64,000 nt of DNA from contig JADJCV010000001.1 of NCBI GenBank assembly GCA_016703025.1, forward strand, positions 186,001 to 250,000, written 5' to 3'. A program made the position numbers and the translations under genes. The DNA is from Candidatus Avedoeria danica (GTDB lineage: Bacteria > Chloroflexota > Anaerolineae > Epilineales > Epilineaceae). How positions within the stretch are numbered: the stretch's first letter is position 1; each line of letters starts with the position of its first letter. The notes below the pieces were generated by a model. That model was given only the letters and a program-made list of their open reading frames with translations. It was not told the DNA's origin and did no database searches. Shown here in pieces: positions 35,968 through 45,935 of the stretch.

Positions 35968-37236
35968 TAGAGTAACGGTTCGACCAAGAACCAACCCGAC
36001 GGAGAGAAACAATGTCCACCAGCCTGATTGCCCATTCTAAGGTCCTCAAGGTGGTACGCCAAGGGAATCCGCGGAGGACATCCGCCGGTTGCGGGTGTTC
36101 GCGTGGGCGGTGGCGGCGCTGTTGATCTGTTGGAGTCCGTTGTTGAGTCAGTGGCTGACGGTCATCGCGGGTCCGGCCAATGCCAAGAGCAAGCTGCGGC
36201 GCCTGTTGCGATGGCTGAACAATCCGCAGGTGGATGTGGCGGCCTACTACCGGCCGTTCATCCGGGCCGTCTTGGCCGGTTGGGCCGGCAAGGAGATCCT
36301 GTTGATCTTCGACGGGACGAATCCGAACGGCGCGTGGGTGGTCTGCCGAGTGTCGGTGTGCTTCCGTGGGCGGGCCTTCCTGTTGTGCTGGCGGACGTTC
36401 GACACGCACAGCCACAGCGTCCGCTACGCCTGGTACGTCGCCGTGCTTGAGGAGGCGCGCGCTCTGTTGCCAGCGACCTGCAGCACCACACTGCTCGGTG
36501 ATCGCGGCTTCGGGCATCGTCGGCTCATGAAGTGGTGCACGGCCTCTGGCTGGCACTACTTGCTGCGGCTCAAGGCCGACAGTGTCGTGCTCTTGCCCGA
36601 CGGCAGTTGACGCCGGCTCGACGCCTGGCGACCGCGTCCCGAGACGCTGCTGCATCTGGCCGATGTGCGGTTGCTCGGCGACGGTGGCGAACGCGTCGGG
36701 CCGCTGCACATCCACATCACACAGGCTCCGGCACCTGCCACCGAGCCGTGGTACATTGCCAGCGACCGAGCCGATTGCTGTGCCGCCCTGGCCAATTACC
36801 GCTGTCGCATGCGCATCGGACAGAGCATCCGTGACGACAAATCGGGTGGCTGGAACTGGGAGGACTCGCCACTCACCGAACCCATCCACACCGACCGGCT
36901 CACCCTCGTCATGGCGACCGCGACCTTGTACGCTCTCACCGAGGGCACCCTCCTGGCGGACGATGGCCGCCGTCTCGTGCTCGATCCGCACGACGAGCGC
37001 GGTCTGAGCTACTTCCAGATCGGCTTGCGTAGCTTCCAGCGTTGCCTCGCCCAAGGTCGCCGCCTCCGGCTTCGCTTGCGCCTTGATCCGCGCCCTGATC
37101 CCGATCCCGTCGCCCCCTATGGCATCCCGTTCCGGCTCTTTGGAGTCTTTACTTGGATCCCCGCTACCACCCCCGCCGGATGCTGACCATACGTTCTGTC
37201 ACGCGGTCAGGGCAACCGGCTGAACGGTTACTCTGA
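35968..37236 (+). mobile_element. IS4-like insertion sequence, degenerate
   Basis: TAGAGTAACGGTTC at 35968 and its near complement GAACGGTTACTCTG ending 37236 form the ends. The transposase between them is broken. The right end abuts the IR-like sequence at 37232-37249. Confidence 0.65.
36012..37186 (+). pseudogene. IS4-type transposase, broken by frameshift and in-frame stop
   Basis: ATG 36012 opens MSTSLIAHSKVLKVVRQGN. A frameshift near 36060-36070 leads into DIRRLRVFAWAVAALLICW. The body has LLIFDGTNPNGAW and LLGDRGFGHRRLMKW (two DDE Asp). TGA at 36608-36610 interrupts DGS-stop-RRLDAW in frame, where CGA (Arg) would read through. In the YREK-like region (YRCRMRIGQSIRDDKSGGW) the expected catalytic Glu looks replaced by Gln. 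Three lesions make it inactive. Confidence 0.75.
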
Positions 37237-37249
37237 AATGAGTTCTGAC
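37232..37249. repeat. Solo IS end: TCTGAAATGAGTTCTGAC
   Basis: This matches the right terminal repeat of the IS5-like element (40463-40479, TCTGAAATGAGTTCTGA) and, inverted, its left end at 39611. It sits one base before the stop codon of the nuclease gene. It may be what remains of a second copy or a hot spot for that element. Confidence 0.6.
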
Positions 37250-39220
37250 TTATGCGGGCAAGTCAGTCGGTCTTCCACCATTTGGCATGGCATCAAGCGT
37301 TCGTTTTTCTACAGGCAGCTTTCGATAGGGATCTCTATTTCGATAGAAGTGGAAGTACTTGAAGTCGACTAGCTGATTGAAGGGAATCGCACCTTCGACG
37401 ACCTGTCTCATCTCTTCGCCATCGATTAGAAGAATGCAGCGATTGGTCATCTGCTTCTTAACAGAATTGACTGCCTCCACCCCAAATCCTCGCATTGAGA
37501 TGAATACTCCGTTAAGTCCAACTACATCCAACCCACCGATGAATTCTCTCATTGTGCCAGGATCGACTGGAGAAGACTCCCACTTGACCTCGACGAGAAA
37601 TGGCTTATCCTGATGCATGAAGAAGGCGTCATGCTGCGCGCCGGGGATCGTATGTGATCCACTGGACGTGGTGAAGGACGTCTTTATTATCGCTGCGACA
37701 AATCGCTCAAACTGGAGCCCGCGATCGTTGGGGCTTGCAAGTGCTTCAATCCGGTGGAACGCGGCGCGCCGTGTCAAGAAAGACGAACCCAGATCGACGC
37801 TTGCACGGCCGGCCTTGGGTCGTGGTGACCTGCCTCTCCATTCCGCTACCGTGTTCCTGTACGCACGCCACCATGTGAAGCGCCGATCTGCATAGCTACT
37901 TGCGCGCTGAAGAAGCCTTTCGACCTCGTCTACGCGTGAACGATCTCCTGCACTGATCAAGAGCCGAGCCTTATTGGTGAGTATGATTGCACTCTTAGGA
38001 GCTAGTCTCTCTGCGGCATTATAGAATGCCAACGCAACATCCGGCTTTGCCTGGAAATCAATCATGTAAGTTCCCAGTCGATTCAGAACCATAGGATCCG
38101 TTAGTCCCAATGCTAATCCACGTGTTTGCGAGGTCGTCGCCATTTGCCTGCAATACATCATCTGTAACCAAGCGCGCAAGTGAGTTCCAGTCGAGGGAAC
38201 CGTTCCAGCCCCAGCTCCCGAGGCTAGAATTGTCTGACTTCCGTCCATATCACCGGTCATTGCATATAACACAGCCAGATTGACGATGTGGCGCGCATAC
38301 CCGAATCCACTATCGATAGCCGACTGCGTATCACGGATAGCGTCTACCAAGTACGGGTTCAAGTAGGATTCTGGATAGTCCCTATACCATAGATTCTGGG
38401 ATGCTTCTGCGAATATGTGTGCTTCTCGAAGTAATAGACGGCGATTTGATATATAGCTGCGAGTCGCGGCATAGGTATCGCACGCCTTGGATGTTTGAAA
38501 GGTCAGACGATAGAATCGTGCTAACGACAGATCTGCCATTTCGTTTCTGGTTGTCTTAACAGCTTCCAGATATTGTTCCTCAGACAACGACACTTGTTGC
38601 ATATAGTCAGTGTCAGATGCTGCGTACCTGGTAAGTCCCCAATAGCAGTTCGCGAATTCGAGCCTTGCACCCGGATTACTCGGATCGAGACTAACTGCCT
38701 TCTCAGCTGTTCGCAGCGCTCGCTCAAGAGGCTCATGACGATCCCCAAAAGAGAGCTGCGAAATTGCCTTAACGCGCAGTACTAAGGCTAGCTTGGACAG
38801 TAGTGCGGATTGCTGTATATCGCTTAATACATGTGAAGGACCAAGCATTTCATGGATTTGCCTGCTGGCGCGCGCAAGTTGAGTGCGCAGCACCGAGGCT
38901 GCAATATCGGCATAACTATCATAATATGCATCGACAACGGTGTCGGCAAACTGTGACACGAGTTCAAAATGGATGTTCAGTTGAATAGCCTGCGATAGGG
39001 TATCAACCGCCTTCAACCACCACGTCCTTCGCTCACTTGGCGTCGGAGCGTTAATCGCAAATTCCGAGTTGATGCGCGCCACTAGAATCGCTACGTGTAT
39101 GCTAGGCGATTCCTCCTCCGAACACTCGCGCAATGCCGCCTTAAGAATCGTAGTGGCCTGAACGAGACTGTCAGCGCGCTGGGGCATCCTGAGAAGCTGT
39201 GACGCGGTGTCCAGTGACAT
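37250..39220 (-). CDS. TPR-repeat protein with C-terminal PD-(D/E)XK (Mrr-like) nuclease domain; candidate defence gene
   Basis: The 656-residue protein is intact, from ATG 39220 with AGCGAGGT ~11 bases upstream. Its first ~480 residues are helical repeats of TPR type (LERALRTAEKAVSLDPSNP, RHIVNLAVLYAMTGDMDG, VALAFYNAAERLAPKSA). Residues ~500-620 form a restriction-endonuclease-like fold: GLQFERFVAAIIKTSF, GAQHDAFF (Asp), FLVEVKW (E-x-K), then GLDVVGLNGVFISMRGFG. The order Asp, beta strand, E-x-K is that of Mrr/PD-(D/E)XK nucleases. GC content and codon use are clearly lower than everything around, and it is enclosed by IS elements, so it was acquired. A role in DNA cleavage or anti-phage defence is inferred; no partner gene is visible. 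Confidence 0.8.
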   Translation of the reverse strand: MSLDTASQLLRMPQRADSLVQATTILKAALRECSEEESPSIHVAILVARINSEFAINAPTPSERRTWWLKAVDTLSQAIQLNIHFELVSQFADTVVDAYYDSYADIAASVLRTQLARASRQIHEMLGPSHVLSDIQQSALLSKLALVLRVKAISQLSFGDRHEPLERALRTAEKAVSLDPSNPGARLEFANCYWGLTRYAASDTDYMQQVSLSEEQYLEAVKTTRNEMADLSLARFYRLTFQTSKACDTYAATRSYISNRRLLLREAHIFAEASQNLWYRDYPESYLNPYLVDAIRDTQSAIDSGFGYARHIVNLAVLYAMTGDMDGSQTILASGAGAGTVPSTGTHLRAWLQMMYCRQMATTSQTRGLALGLTDPMVLNRLGTYMIDFQAKPDVALAFYNAAERLAPKSAIILTNKARLLISAGDRSRVDEVERLLQRASSYADRRFTWWRAYRNTVAEWRGRSPRPKAGRASVDLGSSFLTRRAAFHRIEALASPNDRGLQFERFVAAIIKTSFTTSSGSHTIPGAQHDAFFMHQDKPFLVEVKWESSPVDPGTMREFIGGLDVVGLNGVFISMRGFGVEAVNSVKKQMTNRCILLIDGEEMRQVVEGAIPFNQLVDFKYFHFYRNRDPYRKLPVEKRTLDAMPNGGRPTDLPA

Positions 39221-39610
39221 TACTCGTGACCTCGCTTGAGAGACGGCAACTTCACTTTCTGACTGCGACCAAACGGTGATCGAATCGGCTCAACCGTACC
39301 AAACCATCCTTGTCGATGCAATAGGCGGAACTGGCGTGCACGCGAAGTGACCCTGATGGCACACATGTGGACAATTGTACGAGCGACCATGAGGCGAAGA
39401 CTCACGCTCGAGGCGACCCTTGATCCACGCTCTCAGTCAGACCGCCGCGCACTGAGGCTAGACGTGCCTACAACCAACCACTACGCTCCGCCTAGAGCAC
39501 CCCGCAGTGGGCGCGCGATGCGCCCGACGTACCTGCCGTACGGCGCGACGACGCGGTAGGTGGATGCACGGCCAATCGCTCAGATGGACACGTCGTGCAC
39601 CTGACGAATG
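39221..39610. other. Intergenic, leader of the nuclease gene; no gene seen
   Basis: These 390 bases have mixed composition and no supportable coding frame. The left part is the upstream region of the nuclease gene and the right part abuts the IS5-like left end. Confidence 0.5.
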
Positions 39611-40470
39611 ACTCAGAACTCATTTCTACAACCGCAGGCAGGGCTGGCTAGAAATGTCGACAGGAGCCGACACGAGCCGACCGATAAGAAGTGGGAAGTG
39701 CTGGGACCGCTGGTCGCGCGACCGCGCAAGCGGACAGGACGGCCGCCCGTCGACAACCGCCGCGTCTTGAACGGTGTGCTGTACGTGCTGAACACGGGGT
39801 GCGCTTGGATGGACATGCCCAGAGAGTACGGGGCGTACGCAACTAGCTTGGCGCCGCCACGCCCAGTGGTCCGAGGACGGGACACTGGAGCGAGTCTGGC
39901 GATCACTCCTTGGCATGCTCGATGAGCAGGGGACGCTGGACTGGTCCAAAGGAATCCTCGACGGCAGCTTCGTAGCGGCCAAAAAGGGGGGGACGGCGTC
40001 GGCCCAACGAAGATCGGCAAGGGCAGCAGAATCATGATCGTCACCGAGGGCAATGGTCTGCCGATCGGGCTCCATGTGGCCAGCGCGACGCCACACGAGA
40101 TGACGATGGTCGAAGCAACGCTGAGCTCGATTCGCGTTCCAAGGCCAGGTCGCGGTCGCCCGAGGAGCCGAGTGGCCGAGCTGATCGCCGACAAGGCCTA
40201 TGACAGCCGACCGTTTCGGCAGTCGCTCCGCCACAGGGGATCAAGCCGACCATCCCGGTGACGCGACGGCCTGCTCATTGGCGCCCGCGGATCGGCCGCC
40301 CGCCCGTCGTCGGACCCAACATCGGTGAGAGGTGGAAGGTCGAACGAGCCAACGCCTGGATGGACAACCACCGGCGACTCCCTGATCCGCTTCGAACGCA
40401 AGCTCGCGAACTACCGCGGGTTCTGGCTGCAGCCTTGATCTCCTGGTGCCTCAGAAGGTTTCTGAAATGA
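39608..40470 (+). pseudogene. IS5-like transposase, frameshifted several times
   Basis: The pieces in order are KKWEVLGPLVARPRKRTGRPP and LNGVLYVLNTGCAWMDMP; then, after a shift near 39845, WRRHAQWSEDGTLERVW and LDGSFVAAKKGG; then, after a run of seven G at 39986-39992, IMIVTEGNGLPIGLHVASA and ELIADKAYDSRPF; then WKVERANAWMDNHRRL and LRRFLK with stop at 40470. These are the DUF4096 plus DDE_Tnp_1 halves of IS5-group transposases. Some relatives use one programmed frameshift, but three breaks point to decay or indel errors. Confidence 0.72.
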
Positions 40471-40480
40471 GTTCTGAGCC
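39611..40480 (+). mobile_element. IS5-like insertion sequence, degenerate, ~870 bp
   Basis: Left end CTCAGAACTCATTTC at 39611 and right end GAAATGAGTTCTGAG ending 40480 are near-perfect inverted repeats. The transposase is split across frames. Confidence 0.75.
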
Positions 40481-40577
40481 ATCCTCGCAATGGCCAGGCA
40501 GACGGGCGCCATACAGCCCCATCAAGGTGCGGCGGAAGAACCGTGCGCTCATCACACGACTCCGTACAGTGTACATC

Positions 40578-42452
40578 TGTCAACATAGGTGGCGACCGGC
40601 CACAGTCATAGCCTTGGACACGGCGGAAGCGTAGGGGCAACTCAGAGGGCATAGACAAGCACGGCTCGGGCCGGTATGGTGAGTTTGCAGACTTGCCAAA
40701 ACCGGGAGCCGAGCCGTGTCCGGACAGGATACCGCCGCCGAGAGTCGGGCGCCAGTGACACCGAACCGCCAGCGGGCGCGGATGGTGGCTCTTGTCGAGA
40801 GTGCCGAAACAGGGCGGGCGAGGGGTCGGGGGGTGCGGGCCACGGCGGCCGAGGCTGGGGTGGCAAGTAGCACGCTGTACCACTGGTTGGGGCAGAAGGC
40901 GGGGATCGACGCGTCGCCGGCGTCGCGGGACTACTTCGTCAGCCCGGAGGGGTTGGCGTTGCTGCACCGGATCGTCACGGCGGCCCATCTGGTGTTCGTG
41001 CAGGCAGGCGGCTGCGGCGCCGATCGGGTGGGCGAGTTCTTGGAACTCAGCGAGTTGGACCGTTTTGTCGGGGCCTCGCACGGGAGCCAGTACCGAGTGA
41101 TGACGCGGATGACGGAGCTCTTGGGGGCGTACGCGGACGCCGAACGACGTCGACTCGGGGCCGCCATGGCGCCGAGGATGATCGTCGTGTGCGAGGACGA
41201 GACGTTCCATCCCGAGACGTGCTTGGTGGCGATCGATGCGGACAGCGGGCTGATCCTCGTGGAGCAGTACAGCGATCGGCGCGACGGAGCGACGTGGACG
41301 AAGGCGCTGGCGGACGCGCTCACCGGGCTGCCCGTCACCGTGGTTCAGGTGGTCGGCGACGAGGCCAAGGGCCTGATCGCGCATGCCCGCGACGGCCTGG
41401 GGGTGGGCTACGGACCGGACCTGTTCCACGTGCAGCGCGACCTGTTCAAGGCGACCAGCCGCCCGCTGGCTGCTCGATTGGACCGGCCGCTGGAGGTGCT
41501 CGAGGCGGCCGAGGCGTACACGGCGCGCTGGCGCGCGAACAAGGCGGACTACGAAAAAGGTCCCCGGGGCCCCGGCCGGCCGATGAACTACGACCGCTAC
41601 ATCGCCGCCGCGCAGGCGGCCGAAGACGCCCCGCGCACTGCCTACGAAACGGTCTGCAACGACAGGGACGACGTCAAGGCTGCCGTTCGCGGCCTGAGCG
41701 GCGCCTACCATCCATACGATCTGGCGACCGGCGCGCTCCGAACGGCGGACATGATCCGCGACGCGTTCACCACCGCCTTCACGACGATCGACGACGTCGC
41801 AGGGCGCGCCAACCTCCCCGAGCGCTGCCGAGAACGCATCGCCAAAGCCCGCCGCGTACTGCCCAAGTTCGTCGCAGCGGTCGCCTTCTTCCACGGACAG
41901 TTGGAGCGCGCCCTTGAAGGGCTGGCCCTGGCGCCTGCTGTGCTGGACGCCGTGCGCACTGAACTCCTGCCCAGCCTCTACCTGGCCCGCGCCGCCGCTC
42001 GCGCGCGCACCGCGGCGGATCGCGCATCCATCACCGCGGTGAGTCAAGCCCTCCTGGCCAAGGCTCGAACACCGGGAAGTCCGTTCATGGCTTTGGATCC
42101 GGCTGTTCGACAGCACGTTGAACACGTCGCCGCCGCCCAGGTCGCCCTGTTCGTCCGCTCCTCGGCCTGCGTCGAGGGGCGAAACGGCCACCTCGACCGC
42201 TACCACCACGGTCTCCACCGCCTCTCCAAACCGCGCCTGAAAGCGCTGACCACGATCCACAACTTCTACGCCCGGCGCCCGGACGGCAGCACCGCCGCCG
42301 AGCGATTCTTCGGCCAGTCGCCCAACAACTTGTTCGAGTGGCTTCTCGAGCACCTCGACCTGCCGGCTCAGCCCCGGCCCAGGTCTGAGCGCATCAGGCT
42401 TGCGGCGTGAGTCTGTCCAAGGCTGTGACTGTGGCCGTGGCGACCAATGACA
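40578..42452 (+). mobile_element. DUF6399-type insertion sequence, ~1.9 kb, apparently intact
   Basis: The left end (TGTCA at 40578) and right end (TGACA ending 42452) carry long related inverted repeats: GGCCACAGTCATAGCCTTGGACA at 40598-40620 against the complement of TGTCCAAGGCTGTGACTGTGGCC at 42416-42438. One full-length gene lies between. Confidence 0.75.
40716..42410 (+). CDS. DUF6399-type transposase (RNase H-fold DDE candidate)
   Basis: The 564-residue protein has an N-terminal HTH-like segment (ATAAEAGVASSTLYHWLGQKAG). A probable RNase H core follows with candidate acidic residues in VVCEDETFHPE, VQVVGDEAKGL and CVEGRNGHLDRYHHGLHRL. The C-terminal signature (NFYARRPDGSTAAERFFGQ, LFEWLLEHL) is what I recall for DUF6399. 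The surrounding inverted repeats support a transposase role although the family is usually annotated only as a DUF. The frame is complete and GC-matched to the host. Confidence 0.78.
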   Translation: MSGQDTAAESRAPVTPNRQRARMVALVESAETGRARGRGVRATAAEAGVASSTLYHWLGQKAGIDASPASRDYFVSPEGLALLHRIVTAAHLVFVQAGGCGADRVGEFLELSELDRFVGASHGSQYRVMTRMTELLGAYADAERRRLGAAMAPRMIVVCEDETFHPETCLVAIDADSGLILVEQYSDRRDGATWTKALADALTGLPVTVVQVVGDEAKGLIAHARDGLGVGYGPDLFHVQRDLFKATSRPLAARLDRPLEVLEAAEAYTARWRANKADYEKGPRGPGRPMNYDRYIAAAQAAEDAPRTAYETVCNDRDDVKAAVRGLSGAYHPYDLATGALRTADMIRDAFTTAFTTIDDVAGRANLPERCRERIAKARRVLPKFVAAVAFFHGQLERALEGLALAPAVLDAVRTELLPSLYLARAAARARTAADRASITAVSQALLAKARTPGSPFMALDPAVRQHVEHVAAAQVALFVRSSACVEGRNGHLDRYHHGLHRLSKPRLKALTTIHNFYARRPDGSTAAERFFGQSPNNLFEWLLEHLDLPAQPRPRSERIRLAA

Positions 42453-42878
42453 AGTGCCACTCGTTAACATCCAATCGGCACTCGCGAATAGAACTTCACT
42501 GCCGCCGGCCGACGGACAGGTTCGACGCGTCGACAACACCATTGTGCCCGCAGCATCAGGTAACCGCGCCATCTTGTCAAGTTGCCTCTGATGCGCATTC
42601 CGGCCACGGCTCCCGCCAGCCGACAGTCGTGTCGACGACGCAGGTCACGTGGTCCAGCACGATCGACCTGGCCAAGTCGTCGGCGTGGACGCCGCCGCGG
42701 ATGGGAAGGATGCGGGACGTAGGAGCGCATGGGTGGGAAGCAGAGGCGAACCGATGTTCGACGTGCAGGGAGGCGGGGATACTGCCCGCTTACGCGGTGT
42801 CAGTACACGACCAGTCACGCTTCTTAAACATAGCGTCTATAGCGTCGATGAGTTCTCTGACGCCGTCGGGGAGCATTC
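42453..42878. other. Spacer between two IS elements, no gene seen
   Basis: These 426 bases have no convincing coding frame and no clear IS ends besides those of the neighbours. They could be a scrap of the disrupted host locus or of an older element. Confidence 0.5.
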
Positions 42879-44426
42879 GGAATCTTGTGTAACCAGCCGG
42901 CTACAGGTCAGAGGGGAAGGCGGTCATCGAAGCGGATGGCGAGCTGATTGAGGACGAGAGGCCAGCCTTGGATGGCTCCAGTCCAGCGTTTGGAGATGTT
43001 CACGTGGGCCAGGTAGAGGAGCTTCTTGGCGGCATCGGCGGTCGGGAAGGAGCCTTTGGTCTTGATCACCTTTCGCAGTTGGCGATTGTACGCCTCGATG
43101 CGGTTGGTCGTGTAGATGAGTTTGCGGATCTCGGCCGGGAAGTCGAAGAAGGTGGCCAGGTCGTCCCAATGGGTGAGCCAAGAGCGCACGGCTGCGGGAT
43201 AGCGCTTGCCCCAGACCTCTTCGAGCGTAAGAGTTGGCGCTCTGCTTCGTCCCGAGTTGGGCTCGGTAGACCGTCTTTAGATCGGCGATGAAGGCCTTGT
43301 AATCCTTCCAAGTGACGTAGCGGAGGCTGGCCCGAATCTGGTGGATCACGCAACGCTGAAGGCAGACCTTGGGAAAGATGGCCCGGATGGCCTCGTCGAA
43401 GCCGACCAGCCCGTCGATAGAGGCGATGAGGATGTCCTCGACGCCCCGGCTCTGGAGGTCGGTGAGGACCGACAGCCAGAAGTTGGCGCCCTCGGCGCCG
43501 TCGCTGACCCAATGTCCCAGGACGTCGCGATGGCCTTCGGTATCGATCGCAAAGACGATGTAGACGACGACGGTCTCGACTCGGTTGTTCTCGCGGCGCA
43601 GCTTGATGTGCAGCCCGTCAAGGAACACGATGGGGTAGACCGGGGACAGCGGCCGGGTCTGCCAGGCGGTCACCAGCGGCATGATCTTGTCCGTGACGGC
43701 GCTGATGGTCGCCGGGGCGACGTCGATGCCGTAAAGCTCCTCAAGCACGTCCTGGATGTCCCGCACCGACTGGCCGCGGGCGTAGAGCGCCAGGATCTTC
43801 TCCTCGATCTCGTTGGTCTGCCGCTGGTAGGGTCCGATGATCTGCGGCTCGAAGGAGCCGTTGCGATCCCGGGGCACCGCAATCGTCTGCTCGCCGCCCT
43901 CGGTCTTGAGCGTGCGTCGATAGCGCCCGTTTCGGCTGTTGCCGGAGTTCCGGCCGACGACCTCGTGCGCTTCGTAGCCCAGATGCGCAGTGATCTCGCC
44001 TTCGAGCATCTCCTCGATGGTCTTGGCGAACAGCCGGGCGAAGATCCCGTCCTTGCCGTAGAAGTCGTTGACCGACTTGGCCGTTGCCAACTCGGCCATC
44101 ACGCGTTCCGCCGACGGCATCGACACCCCCGGCCGCCCGGCCGTCGCCTCCACGACGGCCTCGGCCAACCGCGCGGCCCGGGCCTGCGCCACGCTCTCGC
44201 GTCGGGTCTTTTCACTCACGAAGGGAGTCCTTTCTTGTGCCGCTTGCGCGGCCGGCTCACGGTTCAAGCCGCCCTGACCCCGGTCGTTGCTGGACCTCCA
44301 GCCTACACCAGAGTCCGGGCGGTGGGGAGCCGGGCCCGGGCGCTCTTGCGCCCTGGCCCGGTTCGCCATCGTCCGGAGACCGTTCTCCCTCCGACCTTAC
44401 GCCACCTTCCGGTTACACAACTTTCC
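42879..44426 (-). mobile_element. IS256-family insertion sequence, ~1.55 kb, transposase frameshifted
   Basis: GGAATCTTGTGTAACC (42879) and GGTTACACAACTTTCC (ending 44426) are the inverted terminal repeats. The gene runs on the minus strand. Confidence 0.82.
42908..44219 (-). pseudogene. IS256-family mutator-type transposase with one frameshift
   Basis: GTG 44219 with AAAGGA upstream begins VSEKTRRESVAQ. The mutator core is clear: EEMLEGEITAHLGYE, GNSRNGRYRRTLKTEGG, VPRDRNGSFEP, VFLDGLHIKLR (catalytic Asp), ASIDGLVGFDEAI, FPKVCLQRCVIHQIR. Near 43225 the frame changes by one base within GCCAACTCTTACGC and continues as TLEEVWGKRYPAAVRSWL, FPAEIRKLIYTTNRIEAYNRQLRK (catalytic Glu) to the stop at 42908. 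Only this one lesion is seen, so an assembly indel is as likely as decay. Confidence 0.82.
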
Positions 44427-44754
44427 GGACGCCCTCCGCCGTCGTGATCCGGCGTATGGAGATTGGCTTGCGCTGCGTAATCAAAAGCGCCCACGCCGAC
44501 AGAGATTACGTTCATCACGAGCGCGCGAACCATTGCGCATCGCTTCGGATACCACTCGGTGGTCACTATTTTTGGTTCGGTATGCAGCCGATGGCCGATC
44601 CTTGCAATGCGAATACTTCCGGGAGACACTTGGCGTGAGTAGATCCCAGATGATTCTACCCAATACTTCTTTAGTAGAGGGATAGTCCCCTCCTTCTCAA
44701 GCGGCGGCACACGACCGCTCGACAAAGCACGTTTGCGCAGACTGTTAAAATTGT

Positions 44755-44976
44755 CAAACCCGCTTCTTGCGGCGCATCCAGTCCTGATAGATGCTGGCAT
44801 CGTATCCAATACCAATCGCGGTGAGCAGCAGTTCACAGTAGTTGCGCTTGAGTGCCAATGCGTTCTCTAAGAATCCGCTCTCAGAGAGACATCTGATCGC
44901 TAGAGAACACTCAACGGCCTGACAAAGAACTCTCAGCGTCCACCCGTACTGCGTGTCCTCCCAGTTTCGTGTGGAT
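44755..44976 (-). pseudogene. Possible orphan C-terminal coding fragment
   Basis: After a TAG near 44996, one minus-strand frame reads WEDTQYGWTLRVLCQAVE, then LALKRNYCELLLTAIGIGYDASIYQDWMRRKKRV and a stop near 44755. It looks like real protein but has no start codon and overlaps the tail of the restriction-enzyme remnant in another frame. The 44427-44754 stretch, left of it, shows nothing. Not assigned to a family. Confidence 0.3.
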
Positions 44977-45793
44977 TGACAATTCCCAAGCTATCCACGA
45001 ACGCACACCACAGCGCGTGTACCGCCACGAGTTCGCGCTCTTCCTGCGCTGACGCCTCGCGATACGCGACCCGCGCGTTGACGACGAGAGCGTCAACTTC
45101 GAAAAGAAGGGTGGCGCGCCTCTGAGATTCGTCCATCTCCCGGAGAGTAGCGCGACCTTGACGTGAGTCAAGCTGACTGCCGCGATGCCAACGCGCTCCC
45201 GCCGGCCGAAGCCTGACGGCGGCGCGCATTCCGATGGAGTGGAAGGGGACCGCGAATCCAGCGACCGCCGCCGCCGCTGGCAACGCTGCCGACACTTCCG
45301 CCGCCGCCTTCATCGTGACGGCCTCGACCGTCTCCTTGGCCTTGAACCGCTCCGGCTCTGTCCAAGCGCAACGCAGCAGATCCGGCGACTCCGGCCGTAG
45401 CAGGCGGTCCAAGTCGAACGACTCGACGCGCTTCAAGCTGCTCGTGAAGTTCGTGTGGACCACGATCGTCTTCAGATCGCACATGATCAACAGCGGCGGA
45501 TTGTCCAACGCCTCCCGGTACAACTGCAGCTGCTCATACGCCGCGCCCAGATCCTTCCGCGGCCCCTTGTACTCCCACCCGAAGCAGCCGCGCTTCCAGA
45601 CGTCCGCCCACCCCTCGCCGCCCGACGACTTCGTCGCCCCGCGTTCAAACGCGTAGTCCTGGCCCGTCGGATCCGCCTCGATCGGCCCCGGAACCCCCAG
45701 CAGCGCGCACAGATCGATGAAGTGCGACTGCGAGGCGGAGCGCTCCTTCTGGTCGACGTGGCGCCAACGGTCGACGAACTGCTGGGGAGTCAT
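44933..45793 (-). pseudogene. N-terminal remnant of an MmeI-like restriction-modification enzyme
   Basis: ATG 45793 begins MTPQQFVDRWRHVDQKERSA, then SHFIDLCALLGVPGPIEADPTG, YAFERGATKSSGGEGWADVWKRGCFGWEYKG, LDNPPLLIMCDLKTIVVHTNFT, which is the typical N-terminal module of large single-chain DNA methyltransferase/nuclease proteins. FGWEYKG with the preceding DVWKRG lies in the PD-(D/E)XK nuclease region. Beyond residue ~200 the sequence no longer follows the family and stops at 44933; the family usually exceeds 900 residues. The missing middle and the C-terminal piece at 33761-34110, same strand, show that the gene was split by the IS island. A separate 67-residue gene beginning at MDESQRRATLLFEVD (45134) is a lesser possibility. 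Confidence 0.75.
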
Positions 45794-45935
45794 GTGGGCG
45801 ACGCTCCTGGGTGGCGGGGCGTTATAGCGGGGGTGGGGGCTGGGGCAAGCGGCTGCGGCGCCAACCCTTGCGCCGCCATTTCACGAAACGGTACAGTGCG
45901 CGCATGCGCCCATCCGTCCCCATCGGAGGTCTTCC

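Noticed and set aside
44933..45136. Separate 67-residue gene beginning MDESQRRAT
   Set aside because: In frame with the restriction-enzyme remnant; GGGAG is too close to the ATG; kept only as an alternative reading.
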